Source: Stemphylium vesicarium
Lineage: Eukaryota; Ascomycota; Dothideomycetes; Pleosporales; Pleosporaceae
NCBI GenBank assembly: GCA_004380135.1
Contig: QXCR01000005.1
Location: 186,001 to 250,000, forward strand
Direction: 5' to 3'
DNA: 64,000 nucleotides
Below are positions 11,634-23,890 of this stretch, in pieces. Within the stretch, counting starts at the first letter, position 1, and each line of letters opens with the position of its first letter. The notes below the pieces were generated by a model, which saw nothing but the letters and a program-made list of their open reading frames with translations, searched no databases and was not told the DNA's origin. The position numbers and the translations under genes were made by a program.

Positions 11634-13418
11634 ATGTTCCGCTCACTGGCACCCCGTGCCGCCCAACGGGCGTCGCGGCCCGTCACTCGAAGCACATTCT
11701 GCGCATCAAACATTTACTTCCAGAACCGGTTACGACGGGGCTATGCGTCCGAGGCTGGTGAGTCGCATTATCGCGGAACATCATGTGGTTGCTTTTGCTG
11801 ACCGCTGGACAGAGGACAAGGACCTGGTCATCATCGGAGGCGGTGTTGCGGGCTATGTCGCAGCCATCAAGGCCGGACAGGCGGGCATGAAGGTTAGCAA
11901 AGTGCATTCGGAGAATTGGCCGTACAGCAAGTTGACTCAGCTTGACAGGTTACCTGCATCGAGAAGCGTGGCTCCCTCGGCGGAACCTGCTTGAACGTCG
12001 GCTGCATTCCCTCAAAGTCCCTCCTCAACAACTCGCATCTCTACCACCAGATCCTCCACGACACAAAGGGTCGCGGAATCGAAGTCGGCGATGTCAAGCT
12101 CAACCTCCCCGCCATGATGAAGGCAAAGGACACCTCCGTCTCCGGTCTCACAAAGGGAATCGAGTTCCTCTTCAAGAAGAACAACGTCGAGTACATCAAG
12201 GGCACTGGCGCATTCCAGGACGAGCACACTGTCGCCGTCAACCTCACTGAGGGTGGCGAGACCACCGTCCGCGGCAAGAACATCCTCATCGCCACTGGTT
12301 CCGAGGCTACACCTTTCCCTGGTCTCACCATCGATGAGCAGAAGGTCATCACAAGCACTGGCGCCATTGCGCTCCAGGAGGTGCCCAAGAAGATGACCGT
12401 CATTGGTGGCGGTATCATCGGTCTCGAGATGGTATGGAAATCTCCATGCGCTGCTTTGACTATACTGACTATAGACAGGCCTCCGTCTGGTCGCGCCTCG
12501 GCTCCGAGGTCACCGTTGTTGAGTTCCTGGGCCAGATTGGTGGCCCCGGTATGGACAACGAAATCGCAAAGCAGACCCAAAAGATCCTCCAAAAGCAGGG
12601 TCTGAAGTTCAAGCTCAACACCAAGGTTACCGCTGGTGAGGTCCACGATGCTGGTGTCAATGTCAGCGTTGAGGCCGCAAAGGGTGGAAAGGAGGAGACT
12701 GTAAGTCAATTCGGGCAATTCACGTCGACCTCATCACTAACAAACCCAGCTCGACGCCGACTGCGTCCTCGTCGCCATCGGTCGCCGCCCATACACTGCC
12801 GGTCTTGGTCTGGACAACATCAGCCTCGAGACTGACGAGAGGGGCCGCTTGATCATCGACCAAGAATACCGCACCAAGATTCCCCATATTCGCGCCATCG
12901 GAGACTGCACCTTCGGCCCTATGCTTGCCCACAAGGCTGAGGAGGAGGCTGTCGCTGCCATCGAGTACATCCACAAGGGTCACGGCCACGTCAACTACGG
13001 TGCCATTCCCTCCGTCATGTATACCCACCCTGAAGTCGCCTGGGTCGGCCAGAGCGAGCAGGAACTCAAGGAGGCCGGCATCAAGTACAAGACCGGAAAC
13101 TTCCCCTTCTCTGCCAACTCAAGAGCCAAGACAAACCTCGACACCGACGGTATGGTCAAGTTCCTGGCAGACGCTCAGACCGACCGGATATTGGGTATTC
13201 ACATCATCGGCCCTAACGCTGGTGAGATGATTGCTGAGGGTACTCTTGCTTTGGAATACGGTGCCAGCTCCGAGGGTAAGTCAACTGACAGCGGACTCGT
13301 TTTTGAACTGTTACTAACGATGACAGATGTTGCACGAACATGCCATGCTCACCCCACTCTTGCCGAGGCGTTCAAGGAGGCTGCCATGGCCACCTACGAC
13401 AAGGCTGTTCACTACTAG
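11634..13418 (+). CDS. LPD1: dihydrolipoamide dehydrogenase, mitochondrial (E3)
   Basis: Six exons, 11634-11757, 11813-11892, 11949-12431, 12479-12700, 12750-13275 and 13327-13418, give 508 aa, the usual length. An Arg-rich, acid-free presequence (MFRSLAPRAAQRASRPVTR) marks mitochondrial import. The FAD-binding glycines are in VIIGGGVAGYVAAIKA, and the redox disulfide is C82/C87 in GGTCLNVGC. The NAD-binding Rossmann motif is VIGGGIIGLEM. The C-terminal HAHPTLAEAF supplies the catalytic His/Glu pair (H487 and E492). The enzyme reoxidises dihydrolipoamide for pyruvate, 2-oxoglutarate and branched-chain keto acid dehydrogenases and for glycine cleavage. All key residues are present; nothing suggests damage. 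Confidence 0.97.
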
Positions 13419-13711
13419 ATTCCCCAATTTCGGTCAGGCTTTCCTTTATGCATCAGCGACATGATCTTCGAGCTCTCAAGCGCGCGAGCAGGGAGTTGTG
13501 AATAGTATTTTGTAGAATATATCTGATGCGTCATGCTCGCCAATCAAATCCTAGTGAATGATGTGCATGTCATGTGGAGCCGATAAGGCTGAAACATCCT
13601 TGCTAGTGGTGTTTTGTCGCGTGCACGTAACGCGTACCGCGATTTGAAGATCGGAATCAATTACACTTCTCCCTTACCCGCATTCGTTCAGTCCATCCCA
13701 CCCAAATCATC

Positions 13712-15220
13712 ATGAGTAACGACGAAATTGAACAGCGCTGTAATGTGCTACGACAAGACCTAAAAGTCTGGGAAAAGCAGTTCGCAGCCCAGAATGACGG
13801 CCGCAAGGCAGGACGCGACGACATCAAGGCCAATGCCGAGATTTGTATGCACACATTGGACGAGGGCTCGCTATGTCCAGGCTGACACGAATGCAGCGCA
13901 AAAGTACAAGGAATACAGCAAGCTACGGGCTCGCCTCTCAAGCAAAGCTGCACCACAAACGCCCTCGAAGCGAACAGCAAGCCGGAGCGCACCCGTCGAC
14001 GTCGAGCGCACACCGAAAGCCGCACCTAGACCAATTACTACAACGCCCTTGAAGAGGAAGAGGCAAGACGATGAACTTTTGGAAAACATTGATCAGTCGG
14101 ACGAACTCCTTTCTCCCCAAGGGCCTACAGTCATTGGGCCAACCCCACAACGCGACGGCATAGTACTGGGCCTATTCGACATGCTCCCAGCAGATACCCC
14201 GAGTAGACCGAGGACTATACTAGGGGACGTAGGGCCGAACATACCGCAAACACCGAGTAGAAAATTGCAGGATGCAGCGAGCGAGGCGTCCGTGGAGTCG
14301 AGGGCAAGAGGGGAGAGGACGCCACTATCAGCAGGAAAACGCTTTCTATTTAATCAATTCGTCACACCAAAGAAGAGGAGACTGGACGAAGAAGGAACAC
14401 CGTCGTCCACATTGCGCGGCTTAGCTACGCCTGCCTTCCTTAGAAGAGATAATGTTCTGAGCGCCATCGATGAAGAAGATGAGAGTACCCCTCGGCCAGC
14501 CCCATGGAAACGGCGCGGACTAGGGCGTAGCCTGAGCTCTATGATACAAGCCATGAGGAAGGATGAGGACGACAAACTCGATGAGGAGGCAGACATCATG
14601 CGCGAATTGGAGATGGAGGAACAAGGTATCACTGTACCGAAGAAGCCAAGGGCACCGCGACTCTTGGTGGAAGACAGTCAGGCGCCGATGCCTTTGGGCC
14701 CAGATCGAGGCTTAGAGTCTGAGGAGGATAGCGAGGAAGAGCCGGAGTTGGGTCCTGATGGCAAGCCACGAAGGGTATGGAAGAAGAAGGGAATGAAGAG
14801 ACAGACACGGCGGACGATAAGTAAGATTTACTGCTTCTTGTATCAAGCAGCCAGACTGACCAATCCCCAGTGCGCCCGAACATAGTAAAACCCAAACCAG
14901 CGCCAAGACTGCAGACACACAACGATGAAGAAGAGCAGACAGGCGTTGCAGAAATACAAGCACCAGTAGATATAGCGGACGAATTCGGTTCAGATTTCGA
15001 CGATGAATCAGATTATGCCAGCGACGTCTCCCACACGCCCAAGGTGCGGAAGGTGGCGACAAAGAAGGCGGAAGGAACGAAGGAGAAGCCAGCCAAAGAG
15101 GGTGTGATAAAGACAGCTGCGCGGAAGATCAAGGCTACAGCAAATGCCAACTACCGGCGGCTCAACATCAAAGGTAAAGCAGCAACGGGTGGAAAGGGAA
15201 GGTTTGGCAAGAGGAGATAA
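13712..15220 (+). CDS. SLD2: DNA replication initiation regulator Sld2-like
   Basis: Exons 13712-13844, 13897-14820 and 14871-15220 give about 468 aa. The N-terminus (MSNDEIEQRCNVLRQDLKVW, then a segment ending AQKYKEYSKLRARL, where the first codon is split by intron 1) is the conserved Sld2/DRC1 N-terminal helix region. The middle is rich in Ser/Thr-Pro sites such as PQTPSKR, IPQTPSRK and FVTPKKRR, which fits a CDK target. The C-terminus is strongly basic (ANANYRRLNIKGKAATGGKG), as in RecQ4/Sld2 relatives. In yeast, CDK-phosphorylated Sld2 binds Dpb11 to load the CMG helicase. The intron-1 acceptor could instead be the CCAG at about 13880; I used the later one because it restores the expected QKYKEYSKL helix. 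Confidence 0.87.
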
Positions 15221-15915
15221 GTCGGACGCGATGATTCGGTTGCCTTGTTTCCAGGCACCAGCAGGATTCCAATCTCTTGGTGAGACTCGCGCCGATCAGA
15301 GGAGCATGGACATGCCCATTTACTCTGGTAGGGTACTCGGGGTAGACGATGTCCATGGAAGTAATCTGTACTGTTACACAACGTATGGAGCGGCACGCTA
15401 GATGCCCAATAGGACCGCGCAGAGCATAGATAGTATAAGTCTAACAAGAGACGTCAGCTGCAGTATCGCAGACACGAGTAAACCAACGAAAGCGCAATGT
15501 ACTCGCCAATAGCATTCATGGAGCCCTGAGACAGTGTGACCAACTAGGTCATCTGCATGAGTTGGTGCCTGGTTCGTATGGAATGTGAGGCTTCCCCTTT
15601 AAGAATGTTCCTCAAAATGCGAATACTTGTACCTGTGAGTTTGCTGTCGCTACGGAAAACAAGTGAAAGAAAATGGCATATATCCGTTACCGCACGTTTG
15701 AGGGATACGATAGGCCGTGGCGGTTGGTGAGCTCACAGACGCTAAGCCCAGCACCTCCGACGCCGACGGTCCCCCGACGTAAACCACCGAAGCTTCCACT
15801 CGCCGCAACAAACACGCCAACCACGTCGCCCGCTCAACCCATAGCATTCCCTCGCCCGACGTCTATTATATCATCATCAACGATAACGACGAAGAAAGTA
15901 GAGACGCCGCAAATC
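15221..15915. other. intergenic region between SLD2 and RPN12
   Basis: Tandem spacer containing the SLD2 3' end and the RPN12 promoter. The last 243 bp (from the ATG at 15673) are open in frame with RPN12 and may be translated; see the RPN12 entry. Nothing else is visible. Confidence 0.5.
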
Positions 15916-16821
15916 ATGGCTGAAAAGGAACTCTCCACGGTGCTCCAGCAGCTCCACCAGACGCTCAAGTCGCACAACTACCAGCAATCGACATCATTAC
16001 TAGGCAAAGCCAAGATTGCCCTCCTCAACCTCAACGCCCTCATCCCACAAGAAAAGACGTCGCGAAAACACCTGCAGCTTGCGCGTGAGACGCTCGAGCT
16101 CGGCGCCATCATCTCCATCCGCCTCAAAGACACTGAGTCCTTCACCCGCTACTTCCAGCAGCTGCAGCCCTTTTACTCGCTGCCAGAGTCCACACTGCCC
16201 AAGGACGGCAGTAATTCAAGCAAGGTCACGGGACTCTACCTGTTGCTGTTGTTGAGCGAGGGCGACTACGCGGGCTTCCACACGCTGCTGGAGACGCTGG
16301 AGGTGGCGGCTGCGCAGGCGGGAGAAAGGCTTGAAGCCGACCCCTTCATTCAGTACCCGGTGAGACTGGAACAAGCGCTCATGGAGGGCAGTTACGACAA
16401 GGTGTGGGTCGAGACAAAGAGCGAGAGGGTGCCTGGCGAGGAGTTTGGCCTATTCACCGAGGTACGTCACCGCAACGACTACCCTTATCACGACACTCTT
16501 CTCTACAGCGTAGCATAGATCAAGACTGGGTTGCTGACATATCTGTAGATTCTCATCGGAACCATCCGCAAGGAAATCGCCTCCTGCAGCGAGCGCGCAT
16601 ACCCCTCCATCCCCGTCTCCGACGCCAAATCCCTCCTCTTCCTCGACTCAGAAGGCAGCGTTGTCAGCTTTGCCAAGGAGTGCGGCTGGGTCGTCAAGGA
16701 CAGCCGGATATACTTCCCTCAGCAAGAGGACGACTACATGAGCAAGGACATCTTGGTCACGAGCGACCAGGTTATCGAGAATACCCTGGGGTACGCGAGA
16801 GAGTTGGAGACGATTGTCTAG
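15916..16821 (+). CDS. RPN12: 26S proteasome regulatory subunit Rpn12
   Basis: Exons 15916-16461 and 16549-16821 encode 272 aa, the length usual for Rpn12/PSMD8. The helical repeat region begins MAEKELSTVLQQLHQTLK. The C-terminal PCI-type winged helix includes IRKEIASCSERAYPSIPVSD and CGWVVKDSRIYFPQQ. It is the last subunit to join the proteasome lid, and its incorporation gates docking of the lid to the base. I took the ATG at 15916 because homologues start here. The same frame is open for 81 codons upstream to another ATG at 15673, a Pro/Thr/Ser-rich stretch (PAPPTPTVPRRKPPKLP) not expected in the family. Transcript 5' ends would settle which is used. Confidence 0.93.
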
Positions 16822-19800
16822 GACGTGGATTCACATCATGTGGGGAAGGCTGGGGACGTGCAGAATAGTGTACGATATATGCATCAAGACACGAATTGGT
16901 GGTCCAAGTGTGGTAGCAGCCGTCTTTGCGCTTGGTCACAGATATGATGGTGAGGATTGTCAATGAAAAGGAAGTAATGATCATCTTCCTTGTTCACTCT
17001 ATTCCATAACCTCGAGTGACGCTGCAGTACGAGTCATGGATGGATTACCCATGCTTTCATACAAAACGAACGCTTTATAGCTCATGTTCCTCTTTCCTCC
17101 CCCATTGATTTGCACGTTCATCCAGTTTTGATTGTTTTCAACAGGTAATTGCACTGCCACATGCCTTTCTTTGGAGAACAGGAGAAGACATGAGTGGATC
17201 CTGGAAATCTTTTCATCTCTATTATTCGTTTCCATGTCAATTTGCAACCAGGAATCAAAAAAAGAAAAAAAGGAGGGTGGGTATCGTATATCCACGACCA
17301 CAACCTTGCACAACAGTCATAATTTTGTTCAACTTCTCCGTTTTTTCCCCTCCATGTCGGATGTCCAGGATGTTGTTTTTATTTTTGTTTGTCACACAAC
17401 GACGACATCGAAGATTGCGATGCGTTTTCAAAGTCTGCCAGACGACATTTTAGGTTAGGTTTTGAGTTTTGATTTTAGATGAGGAGGCAGGGACAGGGAG
17501 GACAACATCACTTGTCGGGTCGCTATTCTTCTTAAGGGAAATAGCTGGAAGGAGAGGGCTGGAAACTCTGATGCCGGCTCTGCCCAGTGATTTCTCGTTT
17601 TCATGCGAAGGGCACTGGCTTTTTGGATAGATGATGAGAGTGAAAGGAGAAAGGAAGGAAGGCGAACAGAGGGTGTTTTCATACGGTGTCGCTGCTACTA
17701 GCGCCGCGACGCATGTTCCAGTACAATCATGTTTTTTAAAACTCCTTGTCTGTATTCTCGCGTAGACTCGCCGCAGACGTCTTGAAGTAGTCCGTTGATG
17801 ATTTTGTTGATCTTTCCCATCAGATTCCGCCATTGCAACTCTTCGGAAACCCACAAGCACAATCTCATTACGTGGTTTTCCCGGGCATTTTACCAGAACG
17901 GCATGTGTCGACCCTGGATCCGTTGTATTTCGCAGCACCGAAGCTCGCTCATCGTTCGTTATGCATGACCTTTTTACGAGGAGGGAACAGGCACATGAGA
18001 GCAAGAATACTGGTTTTTGTTCGTGTCTAAATTGGAAGTGCAAAATAAAGAAGGAAGAGTAGTGAGAACTCGGTGGGTGTTTACATATCTCGCGAGAGGG
18101 AGCACGATAGTTCATCCACGAAGAGGACGTGGTCATGTCCCGTGTTGGCGTCGTTTTGCGGTTCGGGGATCTCATCTCATGCCTGGGGTTCCGGCTCATT
18201 TCTTTCTTTGTGCATATGAAGGTTCCTCCACCATTAAGGCTCTTGCTGGATGCTTTTTTTTTAATTAAATGAGAACACCGCAGCATTTTGTTGAAAAGAT
18301 TTGATTTACTTCAGCCACCAGCTCCCTCCACGTCGATGTTTGTCCAGTTTGTTATTGATTCTAGTTAGTCGTGTGCCCTCGGTACATGTCGAAAGGTTTG
18401 TATGTTTTAGGCAATTTGGAAGGATCTCCAATCTCAACGAAACATCGGGTCCCTCACTAGACTTTTTAGACACGCTGGTATCGAGGGACGTATAGCTTGC
18501 AAGATGTGGATTTTAGGGAGCAGAAGAGGGGAATTGGTACAACAAAGAAGAGAAAAAGAGCTCCCTGAGGGTATTTTACAGCCGTGCTGCTAGGACTGAC
18601 GGCACCGGCGGAAACGTAGATCGGGAGTGGGGGAAATCCTTCGCATGCCAGTTCTTTCGTCGGACTTAGGAAGCTCCACCCAGCAGTGTTAATCTTATGG
18701 TCGTTCTCACGTATAGGGTTTCTTTTGGGAGCAAATAATTCATATAGCAGATCTTATTGTGGTTTTATAGAGCTTCTTGAACATTTTATCCTGGAGACAA
18801 CACGAAGCCTTTTCCTAGACACACAGAGGATCTCCAGACTCCATGTGTCAGTAAAGGATAGTTTTCAGACAAAGTCTAGATTTTGAAACAGGAAGAAAGA
18901 AGACTCTGGACAGCACCGGAAAGTATTTTTTTTAGACCGAGCAGAGGAAGCGCGCAGTCATCGATTTGAGAAGTGCGAGATTTATTCGGCGGGTGAGATC
19001 ATAGTGCCAACCATCTCCTGTTTTGTTTGAGACTTTCCAGAGCAGGTCCCTCCACACTCACTGCACGCCGTTTTTTTCTGCACAGCAGCGCAGCGCCCGA
19101 TCATAGCGCGGTTGTATCCCCATTTTAAAGTAACAGTAAACTAGAGCAGGCAAGTCCAAGCATCGAGTAACAGGAACTCCTGGGGGGTTTTTTTACACAA
19201 GGAAGTAGGTTTTTAAATCTCGTTTGGATAGAAAAACATATAGCTTAACTTTGTGAGTTTGAGAGAAAGGAAGCAGGCCCCATGCAGCTGTTCACGAAGA
19301 GTTTTTGAAAGTGAGAAACGGATGTAGATAGAGAAGGAAAGGAGTGTCGGAGTGAGGAGGAGGTATTTATACACGCCTGGTACACCCGAGGGCAGGCGCA
19401 AAACAAGCTATCAGTATCGTATTCTGTGGTTATTTCTTTTCCTTTTCGCGGTGTTTAAAGCGCCTCTCGACACGAAGTTTCAGACAGCCGCCACATGTAG
19501 ATTGCCACCAGGTCATTTTTTGTTAACCCACGTCCGATCATCTACCCCTCGTACAAGATTTTAGCCGCAACACAAAAGTCATGAAGCGCAATGGTTTGAT
19601 TTATAAATAACGAGGACATTGCTACTGCTCAGTTCTCCCTGGTATGCGCCAAGAGCGAGCTTGACTCTGGACATGCGAAGCCTTTTATGTCCATTTAGGA
19701 AGCAGGAGAACCACGCAGTCCATAATGAATACACATAGTCCATTTTTTTCCTTTGCGCTGTCCTTATGAGTCGAGAAGGTAGGAAGAGACTTCCTCCACA

Positions 19801-21011
19801 CACAAACGGAGAACGGAGGAATCCTTTATATGTTATCGTATTCCAGCAACCAGCAGCAAAATAATCACTCAAGACTCAGAGACGACTGTTTTGGAATTCA
19901 ACATTTCTAGAATCATAAACGGGGTGAGCGCCAGCCTTTAAAGGACAGTACAAAGTGGTCTAAAAGTTGTCCATCACATCCATGGGATATGAACGCGAGG
20001 CTGGATATTCTAAGGGACAGCTGTGGGTTTTGGCGTGCGGTAACGTATCCCCAACACATCATGGTATTCAAGTACGTCTTTGGAACGTCTCATCGATAAG
20101 TCGTCGGAGGTCTTTTTTTTCGAAACAGAGAGCATAAATCGAGAATGGCAGATGTCCAGACTCCCCATGCGCCAAAAATCAGACGTATTTTAAGATTTTA
20201 AGAGTACAGAAAATGGAATGAGAAGTAAGGGAAGAGAGAGTCAACTGGGATATTTATATGCAAGTAGCAGAATTACGTGTCTAGCGCAATTTCACGAGTG
20301 GATTAGAGCCGTAGGATACACTGTATCAAAAAGGCTTGTAGTTGAGTGGGGAGAGAAAAGATAGAGAATATACAAGCATGTTAAAAATGTCCGAAGATCC
20401 TAGCTATAGTCTCCTACTCCACCGAGCATCTTCTTTTAGCTCATTACCCAATATCCTTCTCCCTCCATCCTCTTCCTCCATCATCAGCAACCACCCGACA
20501 AACAACATGAGAGTATGTAAAGAGAAAGTTAGAGAAAGAAAGCTAAAGAAGCCAAAAACTCCCGCTATTGTACGATTTGGTATACCCCTAACACACACAA
20601 ACAGCTCAAAAAGCTGCACGCACTGGCTAAGCAATCCAAAGAAACATGCAAAAAAAAAAATGAACGAAAGCAAGAAGACAAGGAAACATAATGCCTGATC
20701 GGGGTATCCCAAGGAATTTCGAGCAGCATGAGGAGATCATCGAAAGCGACAAGAGCCTTCCCCTCCTCACCATTGGCAAAGGAAGTGAGAAAGAGAAAAA
20801 AAAGTTGGTAAGAAAATCGAAAAGTCATGTGGAAGCTGCTCCAAGATCAGGAATGTATATTTCATCGCGTTCAATCGTAGAAGATTCGTTATGTTCTTTC
20901 GTGGTCGTGACATCGTGTTTGCTTGGCGGGATTGAAGTGATTGTGGGCGACGTGTCTTGGCTGAGCGGGTGTATGGCGTGAATAAGTGAGTCCGCGCTGA
21001 TCTGCTTTCAC
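16822..21011. other. 4.2 kb convergent intergenic region without recognisable genes
   Basis: The flanking genes RPN12 and the C2H2 factor both end into this region. It is AT-richer than its neighbours and full of short homopolymer T or A runs, for example near 18248, 18928, 19189, 20107 and 20650. Its open frames are short or of unlikely composition, including a 278-codon minus-strand frame at 17450-18286. Short imperfect phrases recur, such as TCCAGACTCC near 18833 and 20157. I find no tRNA, 5S or spliceosomal RNA. It could be long 3' UTR, a long non-coding transcript or decayed sequence. Confidence 0.6.
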
Positions 21012-23280
21012 TTAGGACCGATTCTCGACAGCCTGTTGCTCCCCAGTGGCTACGGCGACAAGTGCCTGTAATCGTCTCATGTCGTCGCTGTTGTTATTCG
21101 CCTGGGGTAGCGGTTGACCGAATGTCACGGGTCCCCGCTCGGGTTCGCGCTGCGGGCGGTAGCTTGAGCTGGGGGTTGAGAGGCTATGGCTATGGTAGTG
21201 CTGATGTGGCTGCGAATGTAGGGGGTGAGGTCTTTCCATGATGGATGCCGGAGGAACGGGCTTATGATCTTCAACCACAACAGGCGCCTCCACGTACCCA
21301 TTACTGTGGACAATAGCTGGATGATAGTCGATCATTGTGCCTGGTGTTGGAACCCCTTCACTGCTACTAGAGTCCTCGGGTGATGTTCGCTGCATTGCTC
21401 TCTGCGTTTGACTGATTGGGCCATTGTACCAGCCTTGCCGCTTGCTCTTTCGGGGGGTTTCGGGCTGTTCCTGGGACGTTCTGGGTGACGAACTCATTGG
21501 TGGGATTTGAATAGGCTGGACATTAGCCGGCTGTCGACTGAAGTAGCCGTGTGGAGCTGTCGTAGGCCTTGCCACATTCGTCCGCCCTGCACTACCAGGA
21601 TACTGTTGCGACCAATGATCTCTTTGGGACCCCGGGCTGCCAATGTTCAGGCGATCGATTTCCCATGAGATACTCGTACGTTTGTGATGACCTCGGTGAG
21701 GTGGATGATCCATTGGCGCATGATATGTGAGCGGACGGGCGGGAGCATCCACCTGCATCGGACTCGGTTGGCGTCGGGGTAATGCAGGAGGTGGCGGAGC
21801 ATGATCAAAGCTTTCAATACCTGGAAGTCTGGTCGTCTGTGAAGCGGCAGGCTGTGAGGTGTATAACGGCCGTGGAGCATCGGGCGTCTGATGGTAGCCC
21901 AATCCGCTTGTCGCCGGTCGAGGGCCAGAATAGGTTCCTGGATGCCACGTGCGTCGTCTCCAGTCGGCATCTGCGTTAGACTCCCTCCGAGATTCCGGGA
22001 AATGAGATGCGGTAGGGCTGGCGTACGCGCTGCTTTGTGCAGAGTAGGCGGGAGCGGCTGTGGATTGTAGCGGTGTGATGTAAGCGGGAGGGCCTTGTCC
22101 TCCTGGGGGGCCAGAGAAGGGATTGCCGTTGGATGAAATAGACTGTCGGCGTCCTGGGGGTGGAGGCCCAGCCCACGATACCGGGCGCGAGGATGATGAC
22201 ACAGGTGATTGCATCGCCGATCCGTAACGAGCAGGGCTACCGGTGGCTGCTGAAAAGGTAGCAGAGGTTGGTGTTGTAGGGGCGTTAGATGGCGTGTCAT
22301 ATTCAACGGGTCCAGGACTGCCCATCATCGGTGGATCGTATGCATTCACGGTGTTGAGTGACAAGCGCGCTCTCGCACTCGCACCACCGTCGCTGGCCAT
22401 GGCAAGAGGAGGGGGTCTGCGGCGAACATCGGGCGATTGGGCTACGCTCATACTTGAGATGGTGGAGGTGATGCTAGAGGCTGACAAATTTCTGCTGTGG
22501 CCGCGACTGTGTCCGCCTGTGCTGCCCAGTGTGTTTGCACGGGAACGGCTCCCGGGTGGTCGTACGCGGTCGGTTCGTATTTGGCGTTGGAACCTTGTGC
22601 CTGTCGCGGCCAGTGATTCGGATGGGATATCTTCATTGACATGGACGGTTTGAGCATGTTGTCGGAGGTTGTCGAGGCGCGAGAAGCGTCTCGAGCAGTG
22701 GCACTGGAAAGGTCGTTCACCGGTATGCTTACTGTGGGGTGTTAGTTGAGCGACAGGACAGGTAGCGAGCAACGTACCGGATGTGGCGTGCCAAATGCTC
22801 GCTTCTAGTGAAGCTCAGATTGCATGGCGGGAAGTCGGTACAGAAGAAGCGCTGTCCCTTCTTCTTCTTGGACGGTCGGTTCGAGTCGCTGGTAACACTA
22901 TCGTTGTCCGAACCGTCCTTGTCGTCTTCGTCGCCGTCACCCATATGCACATCTTGGGCTGATGCTATCGAGTGTGCCGACCTGTGCGATTCCTCTCTAC
23001 TTTGCTCGCTCTTGTTTGAAGCTGAAGGTGTTTCGCTTAATTCGCGGCCGGGTGTGAATGGAGATGAGGGCAGCGGTCGCTGACCAGAAAGTCCTGAGAA
23101 TGTATTGCGTGTCGGAGTCTTTGCCGAAGGGTCCTCTTGCCGGAGATCTTCCCCAGCTCTTGACTCGGCAAAGAACCTATTGTTCGGTCGGGGCGTGGTA
23201 GGTGTCGTCTCGTCACCTGAACGTCCTTGAGGTGGCTCCGGCACGGACAGAGTGGTGTTGACTGCTTGGAAGGTAGACAT
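21012..23280 (-). CDS. C2H2 zinc-finger transcription factor
   Basis: Exons 22778-23280 and 21012-22731 give about 740 aa. Two adjacent zinc fingers straddle the intron. Finger 1 (FCTDFPPCNLSFTRSEHLAR, residues about 146-169) has C-x5-C spacing. Finger 2 (FQCHCSRRFSRLDNLRQHAQ, about 174-196) has an unusual C-x-C spacing. They are joined by a canonical HTGERPF linker. Before the fingers lie a Ser/acidic region (DGDEDDKDGSDNDS) and a basic KKKKGQR patch. The long C-terminal part is Pro/Ser/Gln-rich, typical of activation or interaction regions. The finger pair resembles filamentous-fungal regulators distantly related to yeast Usv1/Rgm1 and fission yeast Rsv1; I cannot assign a named orthologue. 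The ATG at 23280 is the first in the open frame. Confidence 0.88.
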
Positions 23281-23640
23281 GTTGGAGGAGATGGCAGCCA
23301 GCAGTCTGAGCTATCCTCCTCTTGTTGCGAGTGGTGTGAGGGGTGGTGCGCAGGCCGCTGGTGACGGGGCGCGTTTATGTCACGATGAGACAGGCCAGTG
23401 GTATCAGACTGGAGGGTTAATGCAGGCGCAGGACGCAGGCGGACCAGGTCGAGCGGCGCAATCAGAATGATACTGCGGGTCGTTTCTGGGGCGGGTGCAA
23501 GAAGGCTGAAACGGTATGATGACGAATGGAGAGCGGCGTTGCAACAACATCCGGGCGCAGCCTCGAGCGAGCGAAGACAAAGAAACAGAGACGGGGTGAG
23601 TCCGGGTGGGATCGTGGGTCGAGTCGTAAATTCGTTATAT

Positions 23641-23674
23641 GAGGTGGTGGTGGAGGTGGTGGTGGTGGTGGTGA
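23641..23674. repeat. GGT-rich microsatellite
   Basis: An imperfect run of GGT/GTG triplets in the upstream region of the C2H2 factor, with two interruptions (GGA and GAT). It is not inside any gene I support. Confidence 0.8.
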
Positions 23675-23830
23675 TGTTGGGCGGACCAGTGATGAGGGTT
23701 GAGCAACCACGGATGCTCGGAGTTTGGCTGGGTGTGATAAGGCGCGGGACGATGCCTCAGGTGGCGGGGAGGGTAGTGGAGGGTAGTGGGTGGTGGTGGC
23801 CCCTCCTTGACGCGGACTCGAGGCGCACAC

Positions 23831-23890
23831 ACAGGAACAGCAACAGCAACAGGAACAGGAACAGCAACAGCAACAGCAACAGCAACGGCA
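23831..23890. repeat. AACAGC/AACAGG hexamer microsatellite
   Basis: About 60 bp of imperfect AACAGC and AACAGG units upstream of the C2H2 factor. Read on the plus strand it would encode Asn/Ser/Arg repeats, but no gene is supported here. Confidence 0.85.

Noticed and set aside
17450..17475. AGGTTAGGTT-like sequence considered as a telomere repeat or telomerase RNA template
   Set aside because: It does not contain the TTAGGG unit or its complement, and no telomerase RNA features were seen around it.
17450..18286. 278-codon minus-strand frame in the 4.2 kb spacer
   Set aside because: Composition is rich in Ser, Thr, Arg and Cys without conserved blocks, and an overlapping frame of similar character exists on the other strand. 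Reported only as part of the spacer.
23831..23890. Repeat array considered as CRISPR-like
   Set aside because: Hexamer microsatellite with no spacers, in a eukaryotic genome.
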